Of a stretch of DNA of 64,000 nt, positions 27,257 through 34,533 are shown in pieces. Below the pieces are notes generated by a model. The model was not told the origin of the DNA and made no database searches. It worked only from the letters and a program-made list of their open reading frames with translations. Numbering within the stretch: position 1 is the stretch's first letter; every line of letters begins with the position of its first letter. This stretch comes from Sinomicrobium soli. Lineage in GTDB: Bacteria; Bacteroidota; Bacteroidia; Flavobacteriales; Flavobacteriaceae. Position numbers and translations under genes: made by a program. The stretch lies in contig NZ_QLNV01000015.1 of the NCBI RefSeq assembly GCF_003285545.1, forward strand, positions 31,977-95,976, read 5' to 3'.

Positions 27257-27613
27257 CTAATTGTCTCTTATTTTTTCTCCGATCTGAATGAGGAGCTTTC
27301 CGAGTGTCGATTTATCCACTTTTTCCTGGTCCAGGCTCTCTGCTTTTTCCTGCAGTGAATTTTCGAGTTCTGTGATCCTAATGTTGAGATCTGTTGACAA
27401 ATTGTCAATAGTCTGCATAAGCTCGGCCCTGGTCTCTTCCAGGAGGTGCTGCAACTCTTTCTTTTTTTGAAGAATGTCTTTTTTAACAGCTTCAAACTCA
27501 GAGTTGTACTCTTGTATGTTTTCGCCGAATATGAGGTTTTTTATCGCCTCGATCTTTGACGAAGGATCGACGGATACTCCGTTTGCCTCGGGGTGGTTTT
27601 GTTCCTTAGCCAT
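27257..27613 (-). CDS. Small coiled-coil protein
   Basis: 118 residues from the ATG at 27613 (AKEQNHPEANG). After a polar N-terminus, residues ~30-105 are continuous heptad-rich helix (EFEAVKKDILQKKKELQHLL, NLSTDLNIRITELENSLQEK), ending in KLLIQIGEKIRDN. No membrane segment or known domain. It heads the operon: a TACCTTTG box lies 24 bases upstream, and the Roadblock-like gene follows 130 bp later. It is plausibly an adaptor or scaffold for the GTPase module; this is inference from position. Confidence 0.75.
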   Translation of the reverse strand: MAKEQNHPEANGVSVDPSSKIEAIKNLIFGENIQEYNSEFEAVKKDILQKKKELQHLLEETRAELMQTIDNLSTDLNIRITELENSLQEKAESLDQEKVDKSTLGKLLIQIGEKIRDN

Positions 27614-27636
27614 GGTTGTACGGTATGAATTTGAGG

Positions 27637-27644
27637 CAAAGGTA
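27637..27644 (-). promoter_or_regulatory. -7 box of the GTPase/kinase operon promoter
   Basis: Minus-strand TACCTTTG, an exact match, 24 bases before the coiled-coil start and downstream of the fbp stop. It indicates that the module is transcribed separately from fbp. TTG candidates lie 16 and 24 bases further upstream, neither ideal. Confidence 0.5.
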
Positions 27645-27677
27645 ACAAAAATCACCTAAACAATGGTGCAAATCCCT

Positions 27678-28685
27678 TTAAATAGGGGACTTATGCATAA
27701 AGGCTTCAAGTGTAGCTACCATTTTCCGGCTTCCGCAGAAAAAAGGAGTGCGCTGGTGCAGTGCCGAAGGTTGCAGATCGAGAATGCGCCGGAAGCCATC
27801 ACTCGCGCTGCCACCTGCCTGTTCGGCTATGAAAGCCATGGGGTTGCATTCGTAGAGAAGGCGCAGTTTTCCGTTGGGCGCCTTGCTGCTTTCGGGGTAC
27901 AGGTATATTCCGCCCTTGATCATGTTCCTGTGGAAATCGGATACGAGCGAACCGATATAACGAGAAGTATAGGGGCGGTCGTCTTCTTCCTGCTGGCAGT
28001 ATTTGATATAGTCTTTGACCCCCTGCGGAAAATGGATGTAATTGCCCTCGTTTACCGAATAGATCTTCCCGGTCTCCGTGTATTGCATATTGGGATGGGA
28101 GAGGTAAAACGTGCCTATGGCGGGATTAAGGGTAAACCCGTTTACCCCGTGCCCGGTAGTATAGACGAGCATGGTGGAGGTCCCGTATACCACGTATCCC
28201 GCCGCGACCTGGTTTTTACCGGGTTGCAGGAAATCCTCAAGGGTCACGGGGGTGCCGATAGGGGTTATCCTCCGGTATATGGAAAAAATGGTGCCTACGG
28301 ATACGTTGACATCGATATTACTCGATCCGTCAAGAGGGTCTATAAGGACTACGTATTTGTTCTGGTGCCGGTTGTCCAGGCTGTTGATGGAGATAAAACT
28401 CTCTTCTTCCTCGGAGGCAATACCGCATACGATCTCGCGGTTGGTAAGGGTCTGGATAAATTTTTCATGAGCCAGTACATCCAGTTTCTGCTGCTCCTCT
28501 CCCTGGATGTTGGTGTCTCCGTAACTTCCGGTGATGTCTACCAGCCCGGCCTTGTTTACCTCGTGGTTAACTACTTTTGCGGCCAGTCTGATTGCGTTGA
28601 TCAGTTTGGACAGTTCGCCTGAAGAGTATTGGAATTCGGTTTGTTTTTCAATAATGAATTCTCCCAGGGTCTGGTTTTTTCTCAT
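27678..28685 (-). CDS. fbp: Fructose-1,6-bisphosphatase class 1
   Basis: 335 residues from the ATG at 28685 ([17 protein letters not shown]); the longer open frame upstream has no family similarity. Gluconeogenic hydrolysis of fructose-1,6-bisphosphate to F6P, Mg-dependent. The metal site motif [21 protein letters not shown] and the sugar-phosphate residues in [19 protein letters not shown] are intact, as is the C-terminal [20 protein letters not shown]. Cytoplasmic. The conserved flavobacterial neighbours (GNAT, aspartate kinase) are divergent from it. Confidence 0.96.
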   Translation of the reverse strand: MRKNQTLGEFIIEKQTEFQYSSGELSKLINAIRLAAKVVNHEVNKAGLVDITGSYGDTNIQGEEQQKLDVLAHEKFIQTLTNREIVCGIASEEEESFISINSLDNRHQNKYVVLIDPLDGSSNIDVNVSVGTIFSIYRRITPIGTPVTLEDFLQPGKNQVAAGYVVYGTSTMLVYTTGHGVNGFTLNPAIGTFYLSHPNMQYTETGKIYSVNEGNYIHFPQGVKDYIKYCQQEEDDRPYTSRYIGSLVSDFHRNMIKGGIYLYPESSKAPNGKLRLLYECNPMAFIAEQAGGSASDGFRRILDLQPSALHQRTPFFCGSRKMVATLEAFMHKSPI

Positions 28686-28815
28686 GGTATATAATGTGCT
28701 GATGGCAGAGGTAACGGGAAATTCTGCCCCGGATTTTGACATCACAAATATCGGTAAAATTGTGAAACGAAAACGATTTCGTTGTAATTTTATTTTCGGC
28801 ATCGAAAAACTTATA

Positions 28816-28823
28816 TAACTTTG
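28816..28823 (+). promoter_or_regulatory. -7 box of the GNAT gene promoter
   Basis: TAACTTTG matches TAnnTTTG and lies 41 bases before the ATG at 28864. No convincing TTG element. Confidence 0.4.
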
Positions 28824-28863
28824 TGTTATATTTCAAACATCGATTTTTAACTTGAAGAAATTC

Positions 28864-29355
28864 ATGCAACCCTATACCATACGAAATGCCGGCCCGGAAG
28901 ATATGCCTGAAGTCTTACGGCTGATCCGGGAGCTGGCCGATTATGAGAAGGAACCGGAAGCTGTGGAGATCACTTCGGATGACCTGGTGCGTGACGGTTT
29001 CGGCCCCCGGCCTTTATTTCACTGCTTTGTTGCCGATACCGGAAATGATATTGCCGGTATAGCCCTGGTTTACCCGAGATATTCCACCTGGAAGGGGATG
29101 GCTCTTCACCTTGAGGATCTTATTGTATCTGAAGCTTATCGCGGCCGTGGCCTGGGAAAAGCCCTGTTGTCGGAAGTCGTAAGGTATGGCCATGAGCTGG
29201 GGGTAAAGCGCATCTGCTGGGAAGTGCTCGACTGGAATGAACCTGCGATCGACTTTTATGAGAAACAGGGAGCCAGGATACTTCGCGACTGGGATGTGGT
29301 GCACTTGGATGCCGAAGGGATTGCGGGATATATGTCCGGTACCGGAAGCCGATGA
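28864..29355 (+). CDS. GNAT family N-acetyltransferase
   Basis: 163 residues from the ATG at 28864 (a TTG four codons earlier is less likely). The acetyl-CoA binding motif A is clear: HLEDLIVSEAYRGRGLGKALL. It is preceded by the beta strand AGIALVYPRYSTW and followed by the C-terminal DWNEPAIDFYEKQGARILRDW. The pattern (ADYEKEPEAV at the N-terminus) is that of diamine/spermidine-type acetyltransferases such as eukaryotic SAT relatives, but the substrate is not determinable here. Cytoplasmic. The aspartate kinase gene follows after 275 bp of repeat-bearing DNA. Confidence 0.88.
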   Translation: MQPYTIRNAGPEDMPEVLRLIRELADYEKEPEAVEITSDDLVRDGFGPRPLFHCFVADTGNDIAGIALVYPRYSTWKGMALHLEDLIVSEAYRGRGLGKALLSEVVRYGHELGVKRICWEVLDWNEPAIDFYEKQGARILRDWDVVHLDAEGIAGYMSGTGSR

Positions 29356-29380
29356 GATAGTCGGAGGTCGGGAGTCGGAA

Positions 29381-29535
29381 GTTGTCATTCCGACAGCCTG
29401 TCCCGAACATCGGGAAAGGAGAACCCCGAAGGGCTCAACGCAGTTAAATCTCCGGGGCTTCGGTTATGCTGTTAAAGTTCCTTTGTGCATGGGTGGAGAT
29501 TCTTCACTCCGCTGCGCTGCATTCTGAATGACAGC
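29381..29535. repeat. Intergenic repeat with TGTCATTC-type inverted ends (copy 2)
   Basis: Starts GTTGTCATTCCGAC, identical to copy 1, and ends with GAATGACA. The interior shares ATGCTGTTAAAGTTCCTTTG and GGAGATTCTTC with copy 1 but carries ~30 extra bases, including a CCCGAACATCGGG hairpin (29402-29414). Flanks again carry GTCGGGAGTCGGAA on the left and AACTAAC-type words on the right, up to the aspartate kinase ATG. Confidence 0.65.
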
Positions 29536-29630
29536 GTTGTCCCGACCGAAGTGCCTGCCTGCCGATACAGGCGCGGAGGTATCTCCGGCCAAACTAACAA
29601 ACTAAGAACTACAAACTAAAAACTGAATTA

Positions 29631-30881
29631 ATGAAGATATTTAAATTTGGAGGGGCGTCGGTAAAGGATGCTGCCGGTGTGAAGAATGTAGTGAAGGTCC
29701 TGGAAACCGTGGGGTATGAGAATACGCTGCTGGTGGTTTCGGCCATGGGAAAGACCACCAATGCCCTCGAGGAGGTGATCCGGAATTATTTTGAGAACAG
29801 GGAGGAGCTTCAGAGTTCATTGCAGGAAGTCAGGAAATACCACAACGAGATCCTGCTGGAGCTTTTTGAGAAAGAGAGCCACCCGGTATTCTGGAAGGTC
29901 GACGGCCTTTTTGCCGAATTGAGTTCCTTTCTGGGGCGTAACAAGTCGCCCAATTACAATTTTGTATACGACCAGGTCATCGGTTTCGGGGAGCTGGTCT
30001 CCACGACCATATTGAGCCAGTATATGATGGAGACGGGGATAAAGAATACCTGGCTCGACGTGAGAAACCTCATAAAGACGGATGCCCATTACAGGGATGC
30101 CAATGTAGACTGGGAGGGTACGCAACTAAACATCAACGAGGCGGTCAACAAGGGGTTACTGAACATTACACAGGGATTCCTGGGGAGCGACCCCAACAAC
30201 TTTACCACGACACTCGGGCGCGAGGGATCTGACTATACCGCCGCCATTTTTGCGTATTGTCTCAATGCGGAGAGCGTGACCATCTGGAAAGATGTCCCGG
30301 GGGTACTGAATGCGGACCCCCGTTATTTTGAAAACACCAGGTTACTGCACCAGATATCCTATACGGAAGCCATAGAACTGGCATTTTACGGGGCGTCGGT
30401 AATTCATCCGAAAACCCTGCAACCCTTGCAGCGAAAGGAAATACCCCTGCATGTCAAGTCGTTTATAAACCCTACGGAAGAAGGTACGAGGGTAAGCAAG
30501 GGGCAGGACCTGGATCCCAAGGTACCCTGTTTTATCGTAAAGAAGGACCAGGTGCTGATCTCACTGTCGTCCCTGGATTTTTCCTTTATCGTGGAAGAAA
30601 ATATCAGCGAGATCTTCAAGCTGCTGCACGACCACAGGATGAAGGTGGATGTGATCCAGAACTCGGCCATCAGCTTTTCGGTCTGTGCAGACAACAAGTT
30701 CAACAACCTGTCTGACCTGCTCCGCATACTCAAGGGCAAGTTCAAGGTGGAGTGTGTGGAAGGCGTATCGCTGTACACTGTAAGGCACGCCACACAGGAG
30801 GCTCTTGAAGCCCTGGAGAACGACAAGGACATCTTGCTGAAACAACGGTTGCAGAATACGGTACAGCTGGTAACCGGGTAA
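29631..30881 (+). CDS. Aspartate kinase (monofunctional)
   Basis: 416 residues. First step of the aspartate pathway (lysine, threonine, methionine, diaminopimelate): ATP + Asp to aspartyl-phosphate. The kinase motif KFGGASVKDAAG is at the N-terminus, followed by VVSAMGKTTNALEE, TTLGREGSDYTAAIFA and IWKDVPGVLNADPRY. The C-terminal ~110 residues (LISLSSLDFSFIVEENISEI and later) look like ACT-type regulatory modules. No homoserine dehydrogenase fusion. Part of the common flavobacterial fbp/GNAT/aspartate kinase neighbourhood. Confidence 0.94.
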   Translation: MKIFKFGGASVKDAAGVKNVVKVLETVGYENTLLVVSAMGKTTNALEEVIRNYFENREELQSSLQEVRKYHNEILLELFEKESHPVFWKVDGLFAELSSFLGRNKSPNYNFVYDQVIGFGELVSTTILSQYMMETGIKNTWLDVRNLIKTDAHYRDANVDWEGTQLNINEAVNKGLLNITQGFLGSDPNNFTTTLGREGSDYTAAIFAYCLNAESVTIWKDVPGVLNADPRYFENTRLLHQISYTEAIELAFYGASVIHPKTLQPLQRKEIPLHVKSFINPTEEGTRVSKGQDLDPKVPCFIVKKDQVLISLSSLDFSFIVEENISEIFKLLHDHRMKVDVIQNSAISFSVCADNKFNNLSDLLRILKGKFKVECVEGVSLYTVRHATQEALEALENDKDILLKQRLQNTVQLVTG

Positions 30882-30953
30882 ACCCGGACACCACCCCGCC
30901 AAGGGGTAAATACTATTGTTTTTTGAGGGTTTGCAAATAACTCCCGGCATTCA

Positions 30954-31964
30954 TTACCTTATTTCCCTTCGCATAAACAGGTAATAGGAAATGGAGAAGC
31001 ATACGATCGTTGCTGCAATAAGTCCCGTAAGCTGGGGCCATACCACCATAAGGCTGTCTGTAAATGACAGCGAAGAGGGAATGGCTCCCTGCATCTGCCG
31101 TATGGAAAGGGGTCCCAGGCTCCGTACCGAGGGGATCAGCAGGGTAGAGGTGGCATCGGTAAACAGCTTGCCGGGGGCAATATCGATCAGGGTTACCAGG
31201 AATTTCTGCAGCATATAACTGCCCCGGGAGCCTGCCGGAGCGGCAAAAGCCCTTGCTGTCATACCTATAATAATCTGGTAGAAAACCGTAAAAAACAGCC
31301 AGACGGCAATGGCCGTAAGTGCTGAAGTGGCAGCCCTTCTGAACTTTACCGAGAAAAGGATGGACAGGTTCAGCCAGAAAGCCACATATACGATACATAT
31401 AAAGACGAAGGCAGCTATCCGGAGTACTTCCTCAAATGAGGGAGACAGCCCTGTAATGATCATTCCCAGTCCTGTCAGCAGCAGGCTGAGCGATACGAAC
31501 ATCAGCGCTATGACGGCGATGGCCCCGGTGAATTTTGCGTTGATCAGGTAATCCCTGGGGATGGGCTGTGCCATGACCCGTATAAGGGTACCGTTGTTCT
31601 GTTCCGAATTTACAGCGTCAAACCCCATGCCTATTCCCAGTAAGGGCCCTAAAAACCCCAGTAATACATGAAAGGGGGGCAGGGACCCGTCGGAGGCGGT
31701 CAGCAGTTTCAGGAACACAAAATCCCGGTTGGGGTCGTTCGCATTGGAAAGGGCTTCGGGCAGATGGGTTATCGATATGTAAAGCGACCCGAAACAGGTG
31801 AGCAGTATCATAAGCAGGAGTACGATAAAGCGCCAGCTGCGGATGTGGTCGCTCATTTCCTTCCGTACCATCACCATAAACGGGGAGGGTGATGGTGACG
31901 CGGCCCGGACATTGCTTTTCAGGGCCGGGAATATCCGGTTATGCCATATTGCGGTTAGTCTCAT
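30954..31964 (-). CDS. ABC-2 type transporter permease
   Basis: 336 residues from the ATG at 31964 (RLTAIWHNRIFPALKSN). A cytoplasmic N-terminal stretch is followed by about six membrane helices with a large periplasmic loop between the first two (after LLLMILLTCFGSLYISI). It contains GPLLGIGMGFDAVNSEQNNGT, typical of ABC-2/NosY-like permeases, and SEQNNGTL marks the cytoplasmic loop. It overlaps the ATPase gene by 26 bases. With the ATPase it should form an exporter-type complex; the substrate is unknown. Confidence 0.88.
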   Translation of the reverse strand: MRLTAIWHNRIFPALKSNVRAASPSPSPFMVMVRKEMSDHIRSWRFIVLLLMILLTCFGSLYISITHLPEALSNANDPNRDFVFLKLLTASDGSLPPFHVLLGFLGPLLGIGMGFDAVNSEQNNGTLIRVMAQPIPRDYLINAKFTGAIAVIALMFVSLSLLLTGLGMIITGLSPSFEEVLRIAAFVFICIVYVAFWLNLSILFSVKFRRAATSALTAIAVWLFFTVFYQIIIGMTARAFAAPAGSRGSYMLQKFLVTLIDIAPGKLFTDATSTLLIPSVRSLGPLSIRQMQGAIPSSLSFTDSLMVVWPQLTGLIAATIVCFSISYYLFMRREIR

Positions 31965-32907
31965 AATTTCCTTCAAAATAACGTTGATAAATATCGTCCA
32001 GTCCGTATTCCTTTTTGCACAAATAGGAAACATCCAGTCCGGACGTGACCAGGGTACGGGCTATGACAGGAGTAATGTCGTCGCTGCAGTAAACCTGAAT
32101 TTTTCCGTTGTCGTATGTTACATCGCTTACGCCTTCCAGGGCGAGCAACTGTTCTTTTACAGGAGGGTTACCGGGGGCGGTGCTCCCGGATATTTCGGCT
32201 TCTACCGTAAAAGGTTGCCCCTGGTGAAGTGTTTCCGACAGGGAAGGGATATCGCCCCGGGCGATCAGGGAACCCCTGACAAAAATACCGACACGGTCGC
32301 ATACCTGTTGTACCTGGTGCAGGTGATGCGATGACAGTAATACCGTAAGCCCCTGCTCCCGGCTCAGTTCGCGGATGAGTTGCAGGAAGTCGCGTACTCC
32401 TGCCGGGTCGATCCCGAGGGTGGGCTCGTCGAGGATAATGACTTCCGGTTCCCTGACCAGTACGTCGGCCAGCCCCAGGCGCTGTTTCATTCCCCTGGAA
32501 TAGGTGCCAGCTTTCCGGTGTGCGGCTGCTTCCAGTCCCACTTTCTGAAGAAAACGGAGCGCTGTGTTCCTGATATCCCCTTTCATCCTGTTGAGACGCG
32601 CTATATGACAGAGGTTCTCCAGTCCGGTCATATTATCGTAAAAACCCACATGGTCCGGCAGGTATCCCACTCTTTTCTTGACTTCTATCGGGCTTGTTGC
32701 CGGGTCGTATCCGCAGGCGGAAACCTGTCCCGAAGTGGGTTCGGTAAGCCCGAGTATCATCAGTATGGTGGTAGATTTCCCGGCGCCGTTGGGCCCTAAC
32801 AGGCCGAATATCTCTCCTTTCCGTATTTCCAGGTCGAGGTTGCTGACCGCGCGGAGACTGCCGTAATCCTTGCACAGCTGCCTTGTTGTGATTACCGGTG
32901 TTTCCAT
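31939..32907 (-). CDS. ABC transporter ATP-binding protein
   Basis: 322 residues. Walker A LGPNGAGKST near 36-45, signature YSRGMKQRLGLADVL, Walker B EVIILDEPTLGID and the switch His in SSHH are all intact. The C-terminal ~90 residues form an extra domain (GSTAPGNPPVKEQLLALEGV) as in CcmA/NatA-type ATPases that pair with ABC-2 permeases. It is 3 bp from the NEW3 protein gene and overlaps the permease gene, so the three form one operon. Confidence 0.93.
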   Translation of the reverse strand: METPVITTRQLCKDYGSLRAVSNLDLEIRKGEIFGLLGPNGAGKSTTILMILGLTEPTSGQVSACGYDPATSPIEVKKRVGYLPDHVGFYDNMTGLENLCHIARLNRMKGDIRNTALRFLQKVGLEAAAHRKAGTYSRGMKQRLGLADVLVREPEVIILDEPTLGIDPAGVRDFLQLIRELSREQGLTVLLSSHHLHQVQQVCDRVGIFVRGSLIARGDIPSLSETLHQGQPFTVEAEISGSTAPGNPPVKEQLLALEGVSDVTYDNGKIQVYCSDDITPVIARTLVTSGLDVSYLCKKEYGLDDIYQRYFEGNYETNRNMA

Positions 32908-32910
32908 CTG

Positions 32911-34059
32911 TTACCTCCTTCCGTATTTCCGGATTAGGGTGTAGACGCTTCCGACGGCCAGCAGGATGACCAGCAGGCCTACCCATCCCGTAAGCATGGA
33001 AGTGCGTACCGAGATCCTGAAGGAAGCCTCCGAACGGGCATCCGATGAAGTGGCCTGGAGGTCTACCTTGTAATCCCCGGCGAGGGCCTTACTGTCGGCT
33101 TCAAGGGTGGCGTATATTTCCTCGGACTGGCCGGGCTCGAGATGACCGATCTTTTTCGGTTCGAAAGTAACTTCCCAGTTCGACGGGGTTTTCGACTTGA
33201 GATCGATATTGTCGACCCCTACCGAACCACTGTTTTTAAGCAGTAGCTTTATCTTTTCATTATCCCCGGCGGTGACCCTGGAGCTCAGTAGCCCTGTGGG
33301 AGTGGTGAGCAGCAGGTCGTAGGTACCGGTGATTACGGATTCCAGTTCCAGGCGGGCCGAAATATTTCCGGAACTCGCGATAACCGGGATCTTATAGCTA
33401 CCTGCCTTAATTTCGGCGGGAGGGTACACCTCTATGGTGATCCGCTCTGTCTGGTTGGGTTCGACACTGACCGAAGATACCTGCTTGCCTCCTGCCTTAT
33501 AGATGACGTTCCATCCCCGTTCTTTCATGGCCCTGAGGGCATATACCTCATTTTCACTGCTGCCGTTGCGCAGTTCGGCATTGTAGGTAAAGGTCGAGTT
33601 TGCCGCCCCCTCTATATTGGCCTGTTTTGAAGTAAACTGGGCCTGTGAGGTTCCCTCCCGGGAGATGGTGACCGAAAGAGGCAGACGGGTATACCCGGCG
33701 GCGGCGATCCCGAAACCGTAAGTTCCCTTGTCTATTTTCAGGGGAACGTGAACGGTAAGTGTCAGGGTTTTCTTTTCTCCCGGAAGAACAGCTATTTCCT
33801 CCAGGGTATACCCCCCGGATTTCATCTCGTAGTCCCATGCTTCCGGCAGCCCGTAAACGCTGATGGCCGACGATCTTATGCCTCCGCCGTTATTGATCAC
33901 ATCCACCGTATAATTGACGGTCTCGCCCGGGGCCACCGCTATTTTGGTATAGGGGGTGTACAGTGAGATACCCTGTGCCATAAGGGGCCGGTACGATAAA
34001 AAAACAAGAGAAAGAATACTGAATAACCAGTGATAATGGTGTTTTGTAAAAGAGAACAT
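32911..34059 (-). CDS. NEW3-domain (NPCBM-associated) membrane-anchored protein
   Basis: 382 residues. Signal peptide (HWLFSILSLVFLSYRPLMAQ), a series of Ig-like NEW3 beta-sandwich domains (IAVAPGETVNYTVDVINNGG; LKNSGSVGVDNIDLKSKTPS; LEPGQSEEIYATLEADSKAL) and one C-terminal membrane helix (GWVGLLVILLAVGSVYTLI) with a basic tail (RKYGRR). The mature part should therefore be periplasmic and anchored in the inner membrane. NEW3 domains also occur beside alpha-galactosidase domains, but there is no catalytic domain here. First gene of the operon with the ABC ATPase and permease; probably the periplasmic partner of that transporter. Confidence 0.85.
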   Translation of the reverse strand: MFSFTKHHYHWLFSILSLVFLSYRPLMAQGISLYTPYTKIAVAPGETVNYTVDVINNGGGIRSSAISVYGLPEAWDYEMKSGGYTLEEIAVLPGEKKTLTLTVHVPLKIDKGTYGFGIAAAGYTRLPLSVTISREGTSQAQFTSKQANIEGAANSTFTYNAELRNGSSENEVYALRAMKERGWNVIYKAGGKQVSSVSVEPNQTERITIEVYPPAEIKAGSYKIPVIASSGNISARLELESVITGTYDLLLTTPTGLLSSRVTAGDNEKIKLLLKNSGSVGVDNIDLKSKTPSNWEVTFEPKKIGHLEPGQSEEIYATLEADSKALAGDYKVDLQATSSDARSEASFRISVRTSMLTGWVGLLVILLAVGSVYTLIRKYGRR

Positions 34060-34533
34060 AGTTTAATTTATTAAATGATACTAAAGCCAGAGTCCATGTA
34101 AGAAAATAGGGTATTCTGATTTTTTTCTGTCCTTTTTTAATGAATTGCTCTATGTGTATATTTTGGTTGTTAAAAAAAACAGTGCTAATCTATTAAATAT
34201 GATAATATGTGAATGTTAAAAAATATTAAAAAATAATAGGTAGTTCACAAAATGTTTTTTTGCCTCTTTCTGCTCCTGTAATGAAGCCGGTATGAAATTA
34301 AATGAAAAAAGTTTTTGGAATTAATCAAATTATAGTATTATTGTGGAATAGAATAGAACAGATTAAAAATGTCAGTATGTGATTTTGTGCTGTGCGCACG
34401 GGAGGGAGAAAATAACGGAAGGCAGGTACGTGAATTATGCCGTCTTGTTTAAAGCTCCCGTCTCCTGTGTGTTTCCGGTTACAGGAGGAGGAAAATCAAT
34501 TTATCCGAAATATAATTCACCCGCTTGTCAAGT
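34060..34533. other. 474-bp divergent AT-rich intergenic region at the left edge of the glycan locus
   Basis: Strongly AT-rich. Contains a weak -7 match (TATTATTG, 34336-34343) directed at the GH36 gene and the tandem AATAG AATAG AACAG motif (34347-34361), which is also found in the susC promoter region. The remainder, including the side facing the NEW3 operon, shows no gene or stable hairpin that I can support. Confidence 0.5.
34347..34361 (+). promoter_or_regulatory. Tandem NATAG pentamers upstream of GH36
   Basis: AATAG-AATAG-AACAG starting three bases after a weak -7 box. 13 of 15 positions match 39573-39587 upstream of susC. Candidate regulatory site of the locus. Confidence 0.35.

Noticed and set aside
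28686..28802. In-frame N-terminal extension of fbp
   Set aside because: The FBPase family start is at residue 40 of that frame; the extension is rich in promoter-like AT sequence and overlaps the GNAT leader region.
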